A stretch of DNA of 64,000 bases from Tabrizicola sp. (lineage in GTDB: Bacteria > Pseudomonadota > Alphaproteobacteria > Rhodobacterales > Rhodobacteraceae), in NCBI RefSeq assembly GCF_030694085.1, contig NZ_JAUXZE010000039.1, positions 124,001 through 188,000 on the forward strand, in the 5' to 3' direction. Within the stretch, counting starts at the first letter, position 1. Every line of letters begins with the position of its first letter. Positions 44,252-54,422 of the stretch are shown piece after piece. The notes beneath the pieces were generated by a model that saw nothing but the letters and a program-made list of their open reading frames with translations, did not search any database and was not told the origin of the DNA. A program made the position numbers and the translations under genes.

Positions 44252-45277
44252 TCACTCCGCCGCGATCATCATCGGCTGCTTGGCGAACTCTGCCTTGCGG
44301 GCCGCGATGTCGATGTTGTAGAGCCGCGCCGCATTCAGGCCGAGGATCTTTTCCTTGATCTCGTCCGTCAGCTGGATGCCGACCCTTTCGGCCGAGATGT
44401 CGGCGGGAAGCTGGCAGGCCCAGAACTTCTCGACCAGCCACTTCGGCGTCCAGATCGCATAGTCCGACCCGAACAACAGCTTGTCAGGCCCGATCCAGAA
44501 CAAGAGCTCGGCGATCACCTCGGCGAAATAGCGCGGCCGGGTGTGGATGAAGGGCAGCGCCACGGCAAGCCCGGCATAGACGTTGGTTTCCTGCGTCGCG
44601 ATCCAGCAGAAATCATCCAGGCGCGGCAGGCCCGCGTGTTCGATGATCCAGTTCAGGTTCTGGAAATCGGTCGCCGCATAGTCGACGTCATGGACATCGA
44701 ACGCATCCTTGTTCAGCGGGATGATCGTTGGGCCCTTGTGAACATGGATATTCTTGATGCCCAGCTTGTCGCACAGCTCAAAGCACTTGTAGGCGTCCGG
44801 GTCGTTCAGCCGCCAGCCCTTCGAGGAGCCGTTCCATTCGGCCGTGTACATCTTCACGCCCTGGATGTTGTAGGTTTCCTTCATCCAGTGGATGTATTCC
44901 AACGCCTTCTCGCCATCGCGCGGGTCGAAGGACCCGTTCACGATAAAGCGGTTGGGGTACTTCTTGGCCACCGTGTGATTGCGCTCGATGGTGTTGAAGC
45001 CGTCCTTGTAGAAGTCCTTGAGATAGGTCGAGTTCAGGATGGCGATGTCATCCGGCCCCTCGATGAAGAGGTCGTTGTAAAGCTGGTCGGCCGAGTACTT
45101 CTCGAACTTCGACTTCTCCCACAGCTCTTCCTTGGGGGACAGGTTGGAGTGGTAGGCATAAAAGCAGTCGATGAACTGCTTGCCGTGGATGTTGGCTTGG
45201 TTTTCGGGGCTGCCATCCCAGAAGTGGGTATGACCGTCGACCACGAAGATCTCCTTGCCTTCAGGAGTGATGTACAT
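44252..45277 (-). CDS. Amidohydrolase-family (PF04909) protein of the monooxygenase cluster
   Basis: A 341-aa metal-dependent TIM-barrel hydrolase. The N-terminal metal motif VVDGHTHFWDG (His-x-His), a mid-chain His in IEHAGLPRLDD and the catalytic Asp in FGSDYAIWTPKW are all present, so it should bind a metal and be active. The PF04909 group includes hydrolases and decarboxylases, and the substrate here is unknown. A homologue sits after prmD in actinobacterial propane operons, so it is a conserved partner rather than a passenger. GAAAGGCAG precedes the ATG at 45277. Confidence 0.87.
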   Translation of the reverse strand: MYITPEGKEIFVVDGHTHFWDGSPENQANIHGKQFIDCFYAYHSNLSPKEELWEKSKFEKYSADQLYNDLFIEGPDDIAILNSTYLKDFYKDGFNTIERNHTVAKKYPNRFIVNGSFDPRDGEKALEYIHWMKETYNIQGVKMYTAEWNGSSKGWRLNDPDAYKCFELCDKLGIKNIHVHKGPTIIPLNKDAFDVHDVDYAATDFQNLNWIIEHAGLPRLDDFCWIATQETNVYAGLAVALPFIHTRPRYFAEVIAELLFWIGPDKLLFGSDYAIWTPKWLVEKFWACQLPADISAERVGIQLTDEIKEKILGLNAARLYNIDIAARKAEFAKQPMMIAAE

Positions 45278-45352
45278 GGGAACTGCCTTTCGGACATCGC
45301 GGTGGTGGGATGGGTTAGGATGCCGCGGGGGACTGGCCCCCGCGCCTGGGGG

Positions 45353-45721
45353 TCAGATGAACTCGAGCATCTCGTTCATGTCGCCGTAGAGGATGACGGT
45401 GTTGTCGTCGGCGCGGACCATGCGGCCGTAGTGCGTCGAGGAGTTGACCTCGAAAAGCTCGGCCGTCATTTCCCGGCCCAGGTATTCGCTGATCTCATCC
45501 ATCTTGAAGATCATCTTCCCCGTCCCGTCGATGCGGATCAGCGCGGGGTTGTAGGTCACCGTGACCCCCGGCTGCTGGTCCATGAATTCGGCGATGGCGC
45601 GGGCCTCGACCGAATCCGACATCGTCACACCGCATTGATGCGAAACGGTCTTCTCGAAGGTGATGTCCTTCATCGACTTGAAGATGTTGTCGTGGCTGTT
45701 GTCGCGAGCGATATTCGACAT
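45353..45721 (-). CDS. prmD: Monooxygenase coupling/effector protein PrmD (MmoB/DmpM family)
   Basis: A 122-aa cofactor-less regulatory protein that docks on the hydroxylase and tunes oxygen activation. It has the MmoB/DmpM fold: VTMSDSVEARAIAEFMDQQP near 32, VTYNPALIRIDGTGKMIFKM near 54, and SEYLGREMTAELFEVN. The ~30-residue N-terminal extension is Asn/Asp/Lys-rich, as in MimD/PrmD. It lies 11 bp after prmC and before the amidohydrolase, in the canonical prmABCD order. Confidence 0.92.
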   Translation of the reverse strand: MSNIARDNSHDNIFKSMKDITFEKTVSHQCGVTMSDSVEARAIAEFMDQQPGVTVTYNPALIRIDGTGKMIFKMDEISEYLGREMTAELFEVNSSTHYGRMVRADDNTVILYGDMNEMLEFI

Positions 45722-45732
45722 GCTGTTTCCTT

Positions 45733-46791
45733 TCAGCGTGAGAGATTGAGTTCGCCAAGGATCTTCGCGAACCGCTCTTCAGAGACCGCGCGCGCCTCGT
45801 CGAAACTGACCGGCTTGGCGTGGGCCTGGCTCCAGATCGGCTGCAGGTTGCGGGCGGCCCTTTCGGCCAGGGCCGCGTGCTTCTTGACCCAGGACTGGAA
45901 CAGCGTGCGGTTCTGCGCGCCGAACTTTTCGTCGTTCACCAGGAGGTAGATCAGGTCGATCGTGTTCGCGAGGTTGCGCTCGTAGTCGCCTTCCGCGGCG
46001 GCGATGACCGATGGGGTCATGAAGTCGTTGTTTGGCGCGCCGGCCTGCATCAGGAAGCCCGAGCGGAACAGCTCGCCCACCAGCGGCTCGAAGATCAGGT
46101 TGATGGCGAAATACTGCTCCAGATAGTCGGTGCAGCCCATGATCGTCTCGACCGCCTCACGCGTGCCTTGCCAGATCGGGTCTTCCAGCCAGGCCCGCTT
46201 GCCCGCCTCGTCATCCCAGCCCGCGATATCCATGCCGATCTCGGCGAGATACAGCGTGATGTCCTGCGAGAGCCGCAGCTTGTAGGACGAATTGGTCAGC
46301 GTGGCGTTGTTGATCATCTGGGTATAGCCGTAGCGCTGCGCCTGCATCAGGCTGGTGCCAAGGCCGAACTCGGCATGCTTCCATGCCCCGAGATGCTTTT
46401 GCAGGACCTTGCCCCAGGCCGCGTCGAAGGCATGCTGGGCGCCGGACTTGCGGCCGTTGCTGATGACCGACTGGACCATCACCTCGATGCGCGACTGGCG
46501 CTGGTAATGCGTCCGCTCCCATTCCTGGTCGGGGGCACGAAAGGCGTGCCAGTTGCTGCTCTTGGCCTTGGTGCTGTCCTTCTCGTAAGCGCCCCGGCCG
46601 TTCGGGAAGGCGATGATCCAGTCCTGGATCAGATAGCGTTCGGGATCGGGCTGGACGTCCACCGTGACGTCCTCGTAGTGGGTGGCCCGCTTGCCGCGAG
46701 GTTCGAAATAGCGGTAGCGTCGGCTTTCGCTGTCGACAAACCGCGCGGCGCCTGCCGCCCCCGATCCGACCGAGCTTGATGTGGCAACCAT
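45733..46791 (-). CDS. prmC: Monooxygenase hydroxylase small (beta) subunit PrmC
   Basis: A 352-aa ferritin-fold subunit without metal ligands that pairs with PrmA. Typical blocks are RRYRYFEPRGKRATHYEDVT near residue 24, RYLIQDWIIAFPNGRGAYEK near 52, and YFAINLIFEPLVGELFRSGF near 226. The last resembles the phenol/methane monooxygenase beta-subunit core. AGGGAG lies before the ATG at 46791. It sits between the reductase and coupling protein genes. The protein is all-helical and cytoplasmic. Confidence 0.93.
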   Translation of the reverse strand: MVATSSSVGSGAAGAARFVDSESRRYRYFEPRGKRATHYEDVTVDVQPDPERYLIQDWIIAFPNGRGAYEKDSTKAKSSNWHAFRAPDQEWERTHYQRQSRIEVMVQSVISNGRKSGAQHAFDAAWGKVLQKHLGAWKHAEFGLGTSLMQAQRYGYTQMINNATLTNSSYKLRLSQDITLYLAEIGMDIAGWDDEAGKRAWLEDPIWQGTREAVETIMGCTDYLEQYFAINLIFEPLVGELFRSGFLMQAGAPNNDFMTPSVIAAAEGDYERNLANTIDLIYLLVNDEKFGAQNRTLFQSWVKKHAALAERAARNLQPIWSQAHAKPVSFDEARAVSEERFAKILGELNLSR

Positions 46792-46829
46792 GTCTTTCTC
46801 CCTGTTTGTAAGGCTTTGGCCTGTTGTTG

Positions 46830-47903
46830 TCAGTGCGCCTTGACCGGCGCCGAGGCGGTGGAGGTGGTGAACTTGTCGAAGAAGGTCCGGTCCGGGTCGA
46901 AGTCCTGCAAGAACAGCACCGGCTGCAGCGCATCGATCATCGGCGGCGGGCCGCAGGCATAGGCGTCGGCGTCACCTTCGATGCCCATCCGCTTCAGCTC
47001 GGTTCCGACGACCTGGTGGACGAAGCCCTCGGCCCCGGTCCATTCCTCGTCGTCCTGGGCGTGAGACAGCACCGGGATGAAGGTGATCGCGGGGTTGGCG
47101 GCGGTGATCGCGGCGATCCGGTCCAGATAGAAAAGATCGGCCCGGGTCCGCGCGCCGTAGAAGAAGTAGACAGGGCGGTCCTCACCGCTGGCGATGTGGT
47201 CATGCAGGATCGACCAGATCGGCGACATGCCCGAGCCTGCGGCGACCAGCACTATCGGTCCGGTTCGGTTTTCCCGTCGGAAGCAGGATCCGTAGGGTCC
47301 GGTGACGGTGACTTCGGCTCCGACTTCGATCCCGCCGCTGTCAAGTTCGCCAGAGAAGCGTCCCTCGGGGTATTTCTTGATGATGAACTTGAGGGTTTGG
47401 CCTTGGTCCGGCGTATTTGCCATGGAGAACGAGCGTGTAATCGTCTCCCCCGTTTTGGTCCTGACGGTGATGTCGACATATTGCCCGGCCCAGAATTTCA
47501 GGGGAGACTCCAGCGCGATCTCGATCGACCGGATGTCGTGGGTCAGACTTTCCTTGGCGCTGATCCGCCCCTTGAACGCCTTGACGGCGATGGATTTCGA
47601 CAAAAGCTCTTCGTCGAAGTTCAGAAGCTCGATCACCAGGTCATCCTGGGCCAGGGACCGGCACAGAAGGATGCCGCCATTCTCGCGGTCGCCATCGCTA
47701 AGCGCGAAGGTGGAGTATTTCAGCAGGTCGACCTCACCCTCGACCAGATTGCACTTGCAGGCCGAACACTGGCCTTCCTTGCAGCCGTGCGGCAGCGAAA
47801 TGCCCTGGCGGAACGCGGCGTCCAGGATCGTTTCGCCGTCCTCGACTTCGAACTCGACCCCGACGGGCTCCAGGCGGACGGTATAGGTGTCGGACATTTT
47901 CAT
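46830..47903 (-). CDS. prmB: Monooxygenase NADH reductase PrmB
   Basis: A 357-aa electron-transfer component. The plant-type 2Fe-2S domain has Cys41, 46, 49 and 81 (HGCKEGQCSACKC). A FAD-binding barrel shows TRSFSMANTP (the RxYS-type flavin motif), and the NADH domain shows VLVAAGSGMSPIWSIL and AYACGPPPMIDA. It passes electrons from NADH through FAD and the cluster to the diiron hydroxylase. Two start codons are possible, ATG 47903 or ATG 47897. The latter is better spaced from AAAGG. It follows prmA with a 97-bp gap. Confidence 0.94.
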   Translation of the reverse strand: MKMSDTYTVRLEPVGVEFEVEDGETILDAAFRQGISLPHGCKEGQCSACKCNLVEGEVDLLKYSTFALSDGDRENGGILLCRSLAQDDLVIELLNFDEELLSKSIAVKAFKGRISAKESLTHDIRSIEIALESPLKFWAGQYVDITVRTKTGETITRSFSMANTPDQGQTLKFIIKKYPEGRFSGELDSGGIEVGAEVTVTGPYGSCFRRENRTGPIVLVAAGSGMSPIWSILHDHIASGEDRPVYFFYGARTRADLFYLDRIAAITAANPAITFIPVLSHAQDDEEWTGAEGFVHQVVGTELKRMGIEGDADAYACGPPPMIDALQPVLFLQDFDPDRTFFDKFTTSTASAPVKAH

Positions 47904-48000
47904 GGACCTTTGCAGGACATGTTTCCTTGGCCCGGTGCCCCGAACGGGGACCGGTTTGGGTGGACATGGGCCGGAAAATCCGGCCCATGCCGCCAGGTGC

Positions 48001-49668
48001 TTAGTGGCAGGGGTTGATCGTGAACCCTTTGGCGTAGTCGGCGAGGTGCGCCTTGCGGGTCGCCTCGTCCATGCCGCGCAGCGTGATCAGCGGCGAGCCC
48101 AGCGTGTGGCCGCGCACGTGATCCAGCGTCCACATGTCCTTGTCGTCAAAGCGCAGGTGCGGTTGCGGGATGAGCGTCTTGCCGTCGGAACGGACGAAGT
48201 TCAGATCCACGATCGCATCGGCCAGGTCGACGCCGTGATAGAGCGTCTCCCACTCACGCTTGCCCGAGAAGCGGCCCATCGCAGGCGTCGGACGCCCTTG
48301 ATATTCGTCCGCAAAGGCCTCGACTGCGGTCCAGCGGTCGATTTCGTGGGCAAAGGTGTGCAGTTGTCCGTCGATCTCGTCCACGACCATATCCTCACGG
48401 ATAAGGCAGGGGACCAGGCACGACCAGCAGCGGTGCGGATAGACGTAGCCGACTTCCTCGTTGAAGGTGATGACCTTCTGACCCGGCTTCGACAGTTTGG
48501 CATACCACTTCCAGAACTCGCCGAATTCCGAGTACCAGCCGGGATACTTGTGCTCGAACCATTCAAAGTCCTTCTCGGTCTGGGCTTCGATCCGCCAGAA
48601 GTTCACCGGCCAGCCGACCGCGAAGAACTGGCCCACCTTGTGGACATAGTTCTTCTTGGTGATCCGCTCCCAGGCCAGCGTCACGTCATCATGGTGGATC
48701 TTGATGCCGTACTTCTCCATCGGAAGCATGTAGGTCCGGTAGTAGTCCTCATAGACCCAGCGATGCCACATCTCGGCATAGCTTTCCTTGGTCTTGTCGC
48801 GGTCGGTGGTGCCGTATTCGATGAAGGTCCCGATGGCGGCATCGACAATCGCGTGGTTCTGCCAGAACGCGTATTTCATGTCGCGTTCGATCAGAAGGTG
48901 GTTCTCCGGCTCTTTCAGCGCGGCCATCATCAGGCTGTGGCCATTGCCGATGTGACGGCTTTCGTCGGACTGCACCGACAGGAACACCGTCGGCAGCGCA
49001 TAGTCGCCGTTGCGGGCGGCTTCCGACGGCATGGCGACGAAAAGCGTATTGGTGAACGCGGTTTCCGCCACGACGGTCAGATACATGCAGGCGGCCGTCA
49101 TCGCGTCACCGGTGAGGAACCCCTCGCCGAACTGGCGGCCGATGGTGGTGGCATAGCACTTGCCGAACGCTTCTTCGGTGATGTCGAAGCCGGCCGGATC
49201 GATGTAGTTCTCCATGTACCACTTCTTCAGGTTCATCTGAATCGTGGAATGGCGGAATTCATCGACCATCTGCATGGTGAAGCCGGTCCGCAGGTCTTCG
49301 CCCGGTGCCAGGCGGCTGACCATGGCCATCGACCGCGCCGCACTGATTTCCGGGAACGGTATGATCGCCAGGAACAGCTTCATCCATTCGACCCAGCGGG
49401 GTTCGACGTTGCGGAACATGTCGCCGCGCAGCGCCGCATCCAGCGCGCCGTAGACACGGTTGTCCTTTTCCTCCTGCATCGAGAAATAGGACCGCAGCAC
49501 CTGCTTCATCGGATCGCGCGGGGCCTTGGTGATCTTGTAGTCGGACGGGTAGGTCATCGCTTCCTGGACATAGGAAGGATTCCACCCGAGGTCCGAGATC
49601 TTCTTGGTCGCATCGGCAACAGAAATGCCCTTCTGCGATGTGATCTTGTTCAGCGTCAGTGTCGACAT
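48001..49668 (-). CDS. prmA: Soluble diiron monooxygenase hydroxylase large (alpha) subunit PrmA/MimA
   Basis: A 555-aa catalytic subunit with a non-haem diiron centre. The six expected ligands are in place: Glu107 (FPEISAARS), Glu137 and His140 (VDEFRHST), Glu202 (VAETAFTN), and Glu236 and His239 (SDESRHIG). Sequence and gene order match the propane/acetone/phenol group of bacterial multicomponent monooxygenases (Prm, Mim) rather than methane or toluene enzymes. It would insert oxygen into a short alkane, ketone or phenol; the real substrate is not decided by sequence. AAAGGTGAG precedes the ATG at 49668. A ~365-bp divergent promoter region with two palindromes lies upstream. Confidence 0.94.
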   Translation of the reverse strand: MSTLTLNKITSQKGISVADATKKISDLGWNPSYVQEAMTYPSDYKITKAPRDPMKQVLRSYFSMQEEKDNRVYGALDAALRGDMFRNVEPRWVEWMKLFLAIIPFPEISAARSMAMVSRLAPGEDLRTGFTMQMVDEFRHSTIQMNLKKWYMENYIDPAGFDITEEAFGKCYATTIGRQFGEGFLTGDAMTAACMYLTVVAETAFTNTLFVAMPSEAARNGDYALPTVFLSVQSDESRHIGNGHSLMMAALKEPENHLLIERDMKYAFWQNHAIVDAAIGTFIEYGTTDRDKTKESYAEMWHRWVYEDYYRTYMLPMEKYGIKIHHDDVTLAWERITKKNYVHKVGQFFAVGWPVNFWRIEAQTEKDFEWFEHKYPGWYSEFGEFWKWYAKLSKPGQKVITFNEEVGYVYPHRCWSCLVPCLIREDMVVDEIDGQLHTFAHEIDRWTAVEAFADEYQGRPTPAMGRFSGKREWETLYHGVDLADAIVDLNFVRSDGKTLIPQPHLRFDDKDMWTLDHVRGHTLGSPLITLRGMDEATRKAHLADYAKGFTINPCH

Positions 49669-49911
49669 TGTTGCTCACCTTTTATGTTGAGTATGTTGTG
49701 GGCATTGCCGTCGGCAAAGGTCCGGGGAACCAAAGTTTCATCTGAAACCCTGGCTATCCAACACGCTGGATCAGTTTCACGGATTGTGAATTTCATTCGC
49801 AACGCAAGGCCTCCCTTCCTTCGTTCTTGAGCTGCATGAGTCGATCTGCAGCTTCTTATTTGTAGGAGAACCCTAGGGCGCTGCTTTCCAAGATGCCTAA
49901 TGGAAATTTGA

Positions 49912-49951
49912 GTGTAACGCTCTGTGACACGACCGTAACGGATCATTACAC
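49912..49951. promoter_or_regulatory. Two tandem palindromic operators between prmA and the coiled-coil gene
   Basis: Site A at 49912-49930 is GTGTAAC-GCTCT-GTGACAC. Site B at 49933-49951 is CCGTAAC-GGATC-ATTACAC. Both match nTGTAAC-N5-GTTACAn, and their centres are 21 bp apart, two helical turns. They lie 244 bp from the prmA start and 83 bp from the divergent ATG at 50034, so one activator could serve both. The rest of the 49669-50033 gap shows no gene, no convincing -24/-12 element and only weak -10-like sequences (TACAAAT on the minus strand at 49864-49858). Confidence 0.7.
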
Positions 49952-50033
49952 TTCCGGTTTCGATGTAAAAAACCAGCCCAATCCCTAAAGTACGGGTTGG
50001 CGGACTGCCCCGCGGGAAATCATGGAAGCGACC

Positions 50034-50357
50034 ATGAACGACGCAGACGAAATCCCTGTCCAGATGGCCGAACTGCAGCGGATGCGGGTCGCTCTGGTCA
50101 TTCTGCTTAGCCAGGAGACGTCCAAGCTTCTCAGCCGCCGTCAGCGCGTGGCCGGCAAGGAGATCGAGCTGATGTGTGCCGAGCGCGATCTGGTCGAGCA
50201 GCCCGCGAACGACCGCAGCCTGCAGGCTTTGGACGTGCTTCAGGGCCAGGACCGCGCCGCAAGGGCCGAGCTTGCCGAAACCGAGGGCGAGATCCGCCGG
50301 ATGGAAGAGGTCCTCGCCAAGATCGATGCCGATATCAGCCGACTCTGCCAGGCCTGA
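50034..50357 (+). CDS. Hypothetical coiled-coil protein, 107 aa
   Basis: An all-helical, highly charged protein with heptad-like Leu/Ala/Glu spacing over nearly its whole length (ALVILLSQETSKLLSRRQRV; ARAELAETEGEIRRMEEVLA), so a coiled coil or helical hairpin is likely. One Cys is near residue 48. No signal peptide or membrane segment is seen. I chose the ATG at 50034, with GGAAG five bases upstream; an ATG at 50022 is possible. It is the first gene divergent from prmA, shares its palindromic operators, and is followed 11 bp later by the WD40 gene. I do not recognise a family. Confidence 0.75.
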   Translation: MNDADEIPVQMAELQRMRVALVILLSQETSKLLSRRQRVAGKEIELMCAERDLVEQPANDRSLQALDVLQGQDRAARAELAETEGEIRRMEEVLAKIDADISRLCQA

Positions 50358-50368
50358 AGGAACCGACC

Positions 50369-51475
50369 ATGAAGGATGAACGCGCCAATCTGCAACTTTT
50401 CGACCTGATCGCCCGCGAATGGCAGTTGCCCGCGCCGGTGACGGAAGTGGTGTTCAACGCCACGAACACTGCCGTAGCCTTCGGCTGTGCCGACGGCAGC
50501 ATCCACCTTGCAAGCACCAGCGACAAATCCTCGCCCAACCAGCGCACCCGCCGCGCCGTGGACACCGGACGGGTGACCATCGCGCCGAGGGAGGGCCATG
50601 TGACCCCGCTGCGCACGGCCGACCATACTGACGGGCGAAGCTCGAGCATCGGTCGGCACGGGCAGACCAACTTCCTCTTTGCCAAGGACAGCGGACGGAT
50701 CAACACGCTGACCCCCGGCGGGCTTTCAGTCCATCTGCCGCAGCGCGCGCCGGGGCCGATCCGGGCCGTCGCGGCACGGCCGGATGGCACCGTCATCGCC
50801 TGGTCCAGCGGGTCAGACCTCCACCTCGGCACCGGCACGGACGATCAGACCCTGCCCCACCCTGCCCCGGTCCACTTCATCACCTATAGCCCTGACGGCA
50901 GCATCCTGGCGGCGGCGCATGCGACGGGGATGTTTCTTTGGACCTTGGCGCCCACCCCGATCCCCCGCGACATCACCCTGCCCGCAGTTCCGACCGCGCT
51001 GAAGTGGAGCGACGATGGCAAGTACCTTGCCGTCCTGCTGGAGACCAACGGCTTCTGTCTGGTCGCGGCAGACGGCACCGAAATCCAGCATTTCGGCAGT
51101 TTTCCCGCCCCAGTGCGCTCCATCGGCTTCAACCTTGCCCGGCAGACCGTCGTTGCCTCTGGCGCCTATCGGCCCGCCGCCTGGTCGCTGACAGGGCGGG
51201 AGAACCTGATCAGCGGCAAGTCGGGCCTGATCCTGATCGACGCGATCGCGACCTGCCCGACGCGCAACCTGGTGGCCGTCGGCTACGCGAACGGTCTCGT
51301 GAGCCTGGCCGAAATCGGCCAGCCGACCGAGATCCTTCTGCGCGAAAACACCGGAGCCGCCGTCCGAGACCTGGCCTGGTCCGAATGTGGAAACTTCCTC
51401 GCCCTGGCCGGGGCGGATGGGACCGCCGCGCTTGTCGAATTCCCTGAAGCCATGTTCAAACCCACCAAAGGATAA
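50369..51475 (+). CDS. WD40-like beta-propeller protein, 368 aa
   Basis: A repeating pattern of about 40 residues (VTEVVFNATNTAVAFGCADG near 24; VHFITYSPDGSILAAAHATG near 168; PTALKWSDDGKYLAVLLETN near 209; VRDLAWSECGNFLALAGADG near 336) marks WD40/quinoprotein-type propeller blades, probably six or seven. There is no signal peptide, so it is cytoplasmic and most likely a scaffold or interaction platform. GAAGGA precedes the ATG at 50369. It lies between the coiled-coil and the 64-aa genes. Propellers of this kind are unusual beside diiron monooxygenases. The function is unknown. Confidence 0.8.
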   Translation: MKDERANLQLFDLIAREWQLPAPVTEVVFNATNTAVAFGCADGSIHLASTSDKSSPNQRTRRAVDTGRVTIAPREGHVTPLRTADHTDGRSSSIGRHGQTNFLFAKDSGRINTLTPGGLSVHLPQRAPGPIRAVAARPDGTVIAWSSGSDLHLGTGTDDQTLPHPAPVHFITYSPDGSILAAAHATGMFLWTLAPTPIPRDITLPAVPTALKWSDDGKYLAVLLETNGFCLVAADGTEIQHFGSFPAPVRSIGFNLARQTVVASGAYRPAAWSLTGRENLISGKSGLILIDAIATCPTRNLVAVGYANGLVSLAEIGQPTEILLRENTGAAVRDLAWSECGNFLALAGADGTAALVEFPEAMFKPTKG

Positions 51476-51480
51476 CCGTC

Positions 51481-51675
51481 ATGTCGCACCCCCAGGCCAT
51501 AGAGCTGACCGAGGAAGAACGCAGCAAGGATGCCTTCTTTCAGCGCATCGCCCTGGTTGGCGAAGAAATGATCGCGGCGCATGGCAGAGAGTTCGCCACC
51601 GGGGCCTTCGTCCTCGCGGCGCGCTGGATCAGCGAAGGACGGATGGGCGCGAAAGGGCCCAGGCAGCCAAACTAG
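51481..51675 (+). CDS. Hypothetical 64-aa protein
   Basis: A short helical protein (MSHPQAIELTEEERSKDAFF, then a helix ending AHGREFATGAFVLAARWISE and a basic tail). It starts six bases after the WD40 stop, so it is surely in the same transcript. No motif or family is recognised. Composition is balanced and codon use resembles the neighbours, which supports a real gene. A perfect palindromic operator lies 20 bp after its stop. Confidence 0.7.
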   Translation: MSHPQAIELTEEERSKDAFFQRIALVGEEMIAAHGREFATGAFVLAARWISEGRMGAKGPRQPN

Positions 51676-51694
51676 GCCGCCCACGACCCGGCAA

Positions 51695-51713
51695 CTGTAA
51701 CGCAGTGTTACAG
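51695..51713. promoter_or_regulatory. Perfect palindromic operator CTGTAAC-N5-GTTACAG
   Basis: CTGTAAC (51695-51701), GCAGT, GTTACAG (51707-51713): perfect 7-bp arms with the same 5-bp spacing as the two sites before prmA. It lies 129 bp upstream of the 158-aa gene at 51842. The following gap also holds a 12-bp palindrome CATGTTAACATG (51766-51777) but no recognisable sigma-54 promoter. Confidence 0.75.
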
Positions 51714-51841
51714 ATAGGCGGGCATTTCCCTTCGGAAAACAATGATTCAGGAAGAACCTGTGTGTCATGTTAACATGTTCACGAGATGCCTAAAAAATAG
51801 CACAGCCAAAGGCACCGAAGACGACACCGGGGGGAACTAGG

Positions 51842-52318
51842 TTGGACATCTTTTCAAAGAAGACTGGCCCGCGTTCGGAGGACATCCAGGCAAGACAGCA
51901 CCTTCAGCGCAACTGGGGAACGATCGAGAAGCTGGCAGACACGCTAAGCGGCGGCAAGTACTCGGCCGACAAGGCCAGGCGGGCCGCTCCGCCACCGCAG
52001 CCGGAAGGGCTGATCATCGTCGACCAGGCAGGCCCACGGGTGGCCGATGACCCCGAGCCCTATCTTCGGATAAGCTCGAACGGCCGCGTCGTCGTCGCCG
52101 ACGCCCATTCAGGGGTCCAGGTGCATTTCCTGGGTCAGTTGAAGCGGATCGACGGTGTGGTGCGCTTCCTGATTGCTTCTGCCGAAAACGGGTTCATCAA
52201 TCCTCTGGCACCGGACATGCAAAGCAGGATCGCAGATCTGGCAGGCCGGGTGATAAACCGGGACTATCCCGAGGAAGAACTGGCACGAGACCTCAAATCC
52301 AGGCTTGGGATCGAATGA
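51842..52318 (+). CDS. Hypothetical protein, 158 aa (TTG start)
   Basis: A soluble protein beginning MDIFSKKTGPRSEDIQARQH from a TTG codon with a strong GGGGGG ribosome site. The N-terminal third is charged and helical. The central part (LRISSNGRVVVADAHSGVQV; FLGQLKRIDGVVRFLIASAE) looks like a small beta domain, and the end is helical (SRIADLAGRVINRDYPEEEL). I do not recognise a family. It has its own palindromic operator and stands directly before the regulator gene (94 bp), so it probably belongs to the monooxygenase regulon. Confidence 0.75.
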   Translation: MDIFSKKTGPRSEDIQARQHLQRNWGTIEKLADTLSGGKYSADKARRAAPPPQPEGLIIVDQAGPRVADDPEPYLRISSNGRVVVADAHSGVQVHFLGQLKRIDGVVRFLIASAENGFINPLAPDMQSRIADLAGRVINRDYPEEELARDLKSRLGIE

Positions 52319-52385
52319 CCCTTATCCTTCGATCAGGCCATAACAACGCGGAAAGGCTACACGCGCCACTTTGAATGTGGCTCGA

Positions 52386-52411
52386 ATTAAATCCAGGGGA
52401 GGGGATTTAAT
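52386..52411 (+). promoter_or_regulatory. Hairpin holding the ribosome site of the regulator gene
   Basis: Perfect 9-bp arms ATTAAATCC (52386-52394) and GGATTTAAT (52403-52411) enclose the loop AGGGGAGG. The loop is the Shine-Dalgarno sequence, and the ATG follows one base after the stem. The structure would display or trap the ribosome site, depending on folding. Confidence 0.6.
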
Positions 52412-52412
52412 C

Positions 52413-54422
<2,010 letters not shown>

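Noticed and set aside
49669..49911. Search for a sigma-54 (-24/-12) promoter before prmA
   Set aside because: The best candidate (GGCAT with a downstream GC) has 11 instead of 10 bases between the invariant pairs. No site meets the strict spacing.
51766..51777. CATGTTAACATG palindrome as a fourth operator
   Set aside because: It is a perfect palindrome but differs from the TGTAAC-N5-GTTACA pattern in sequence and spacing, so it was not counted with the other three.
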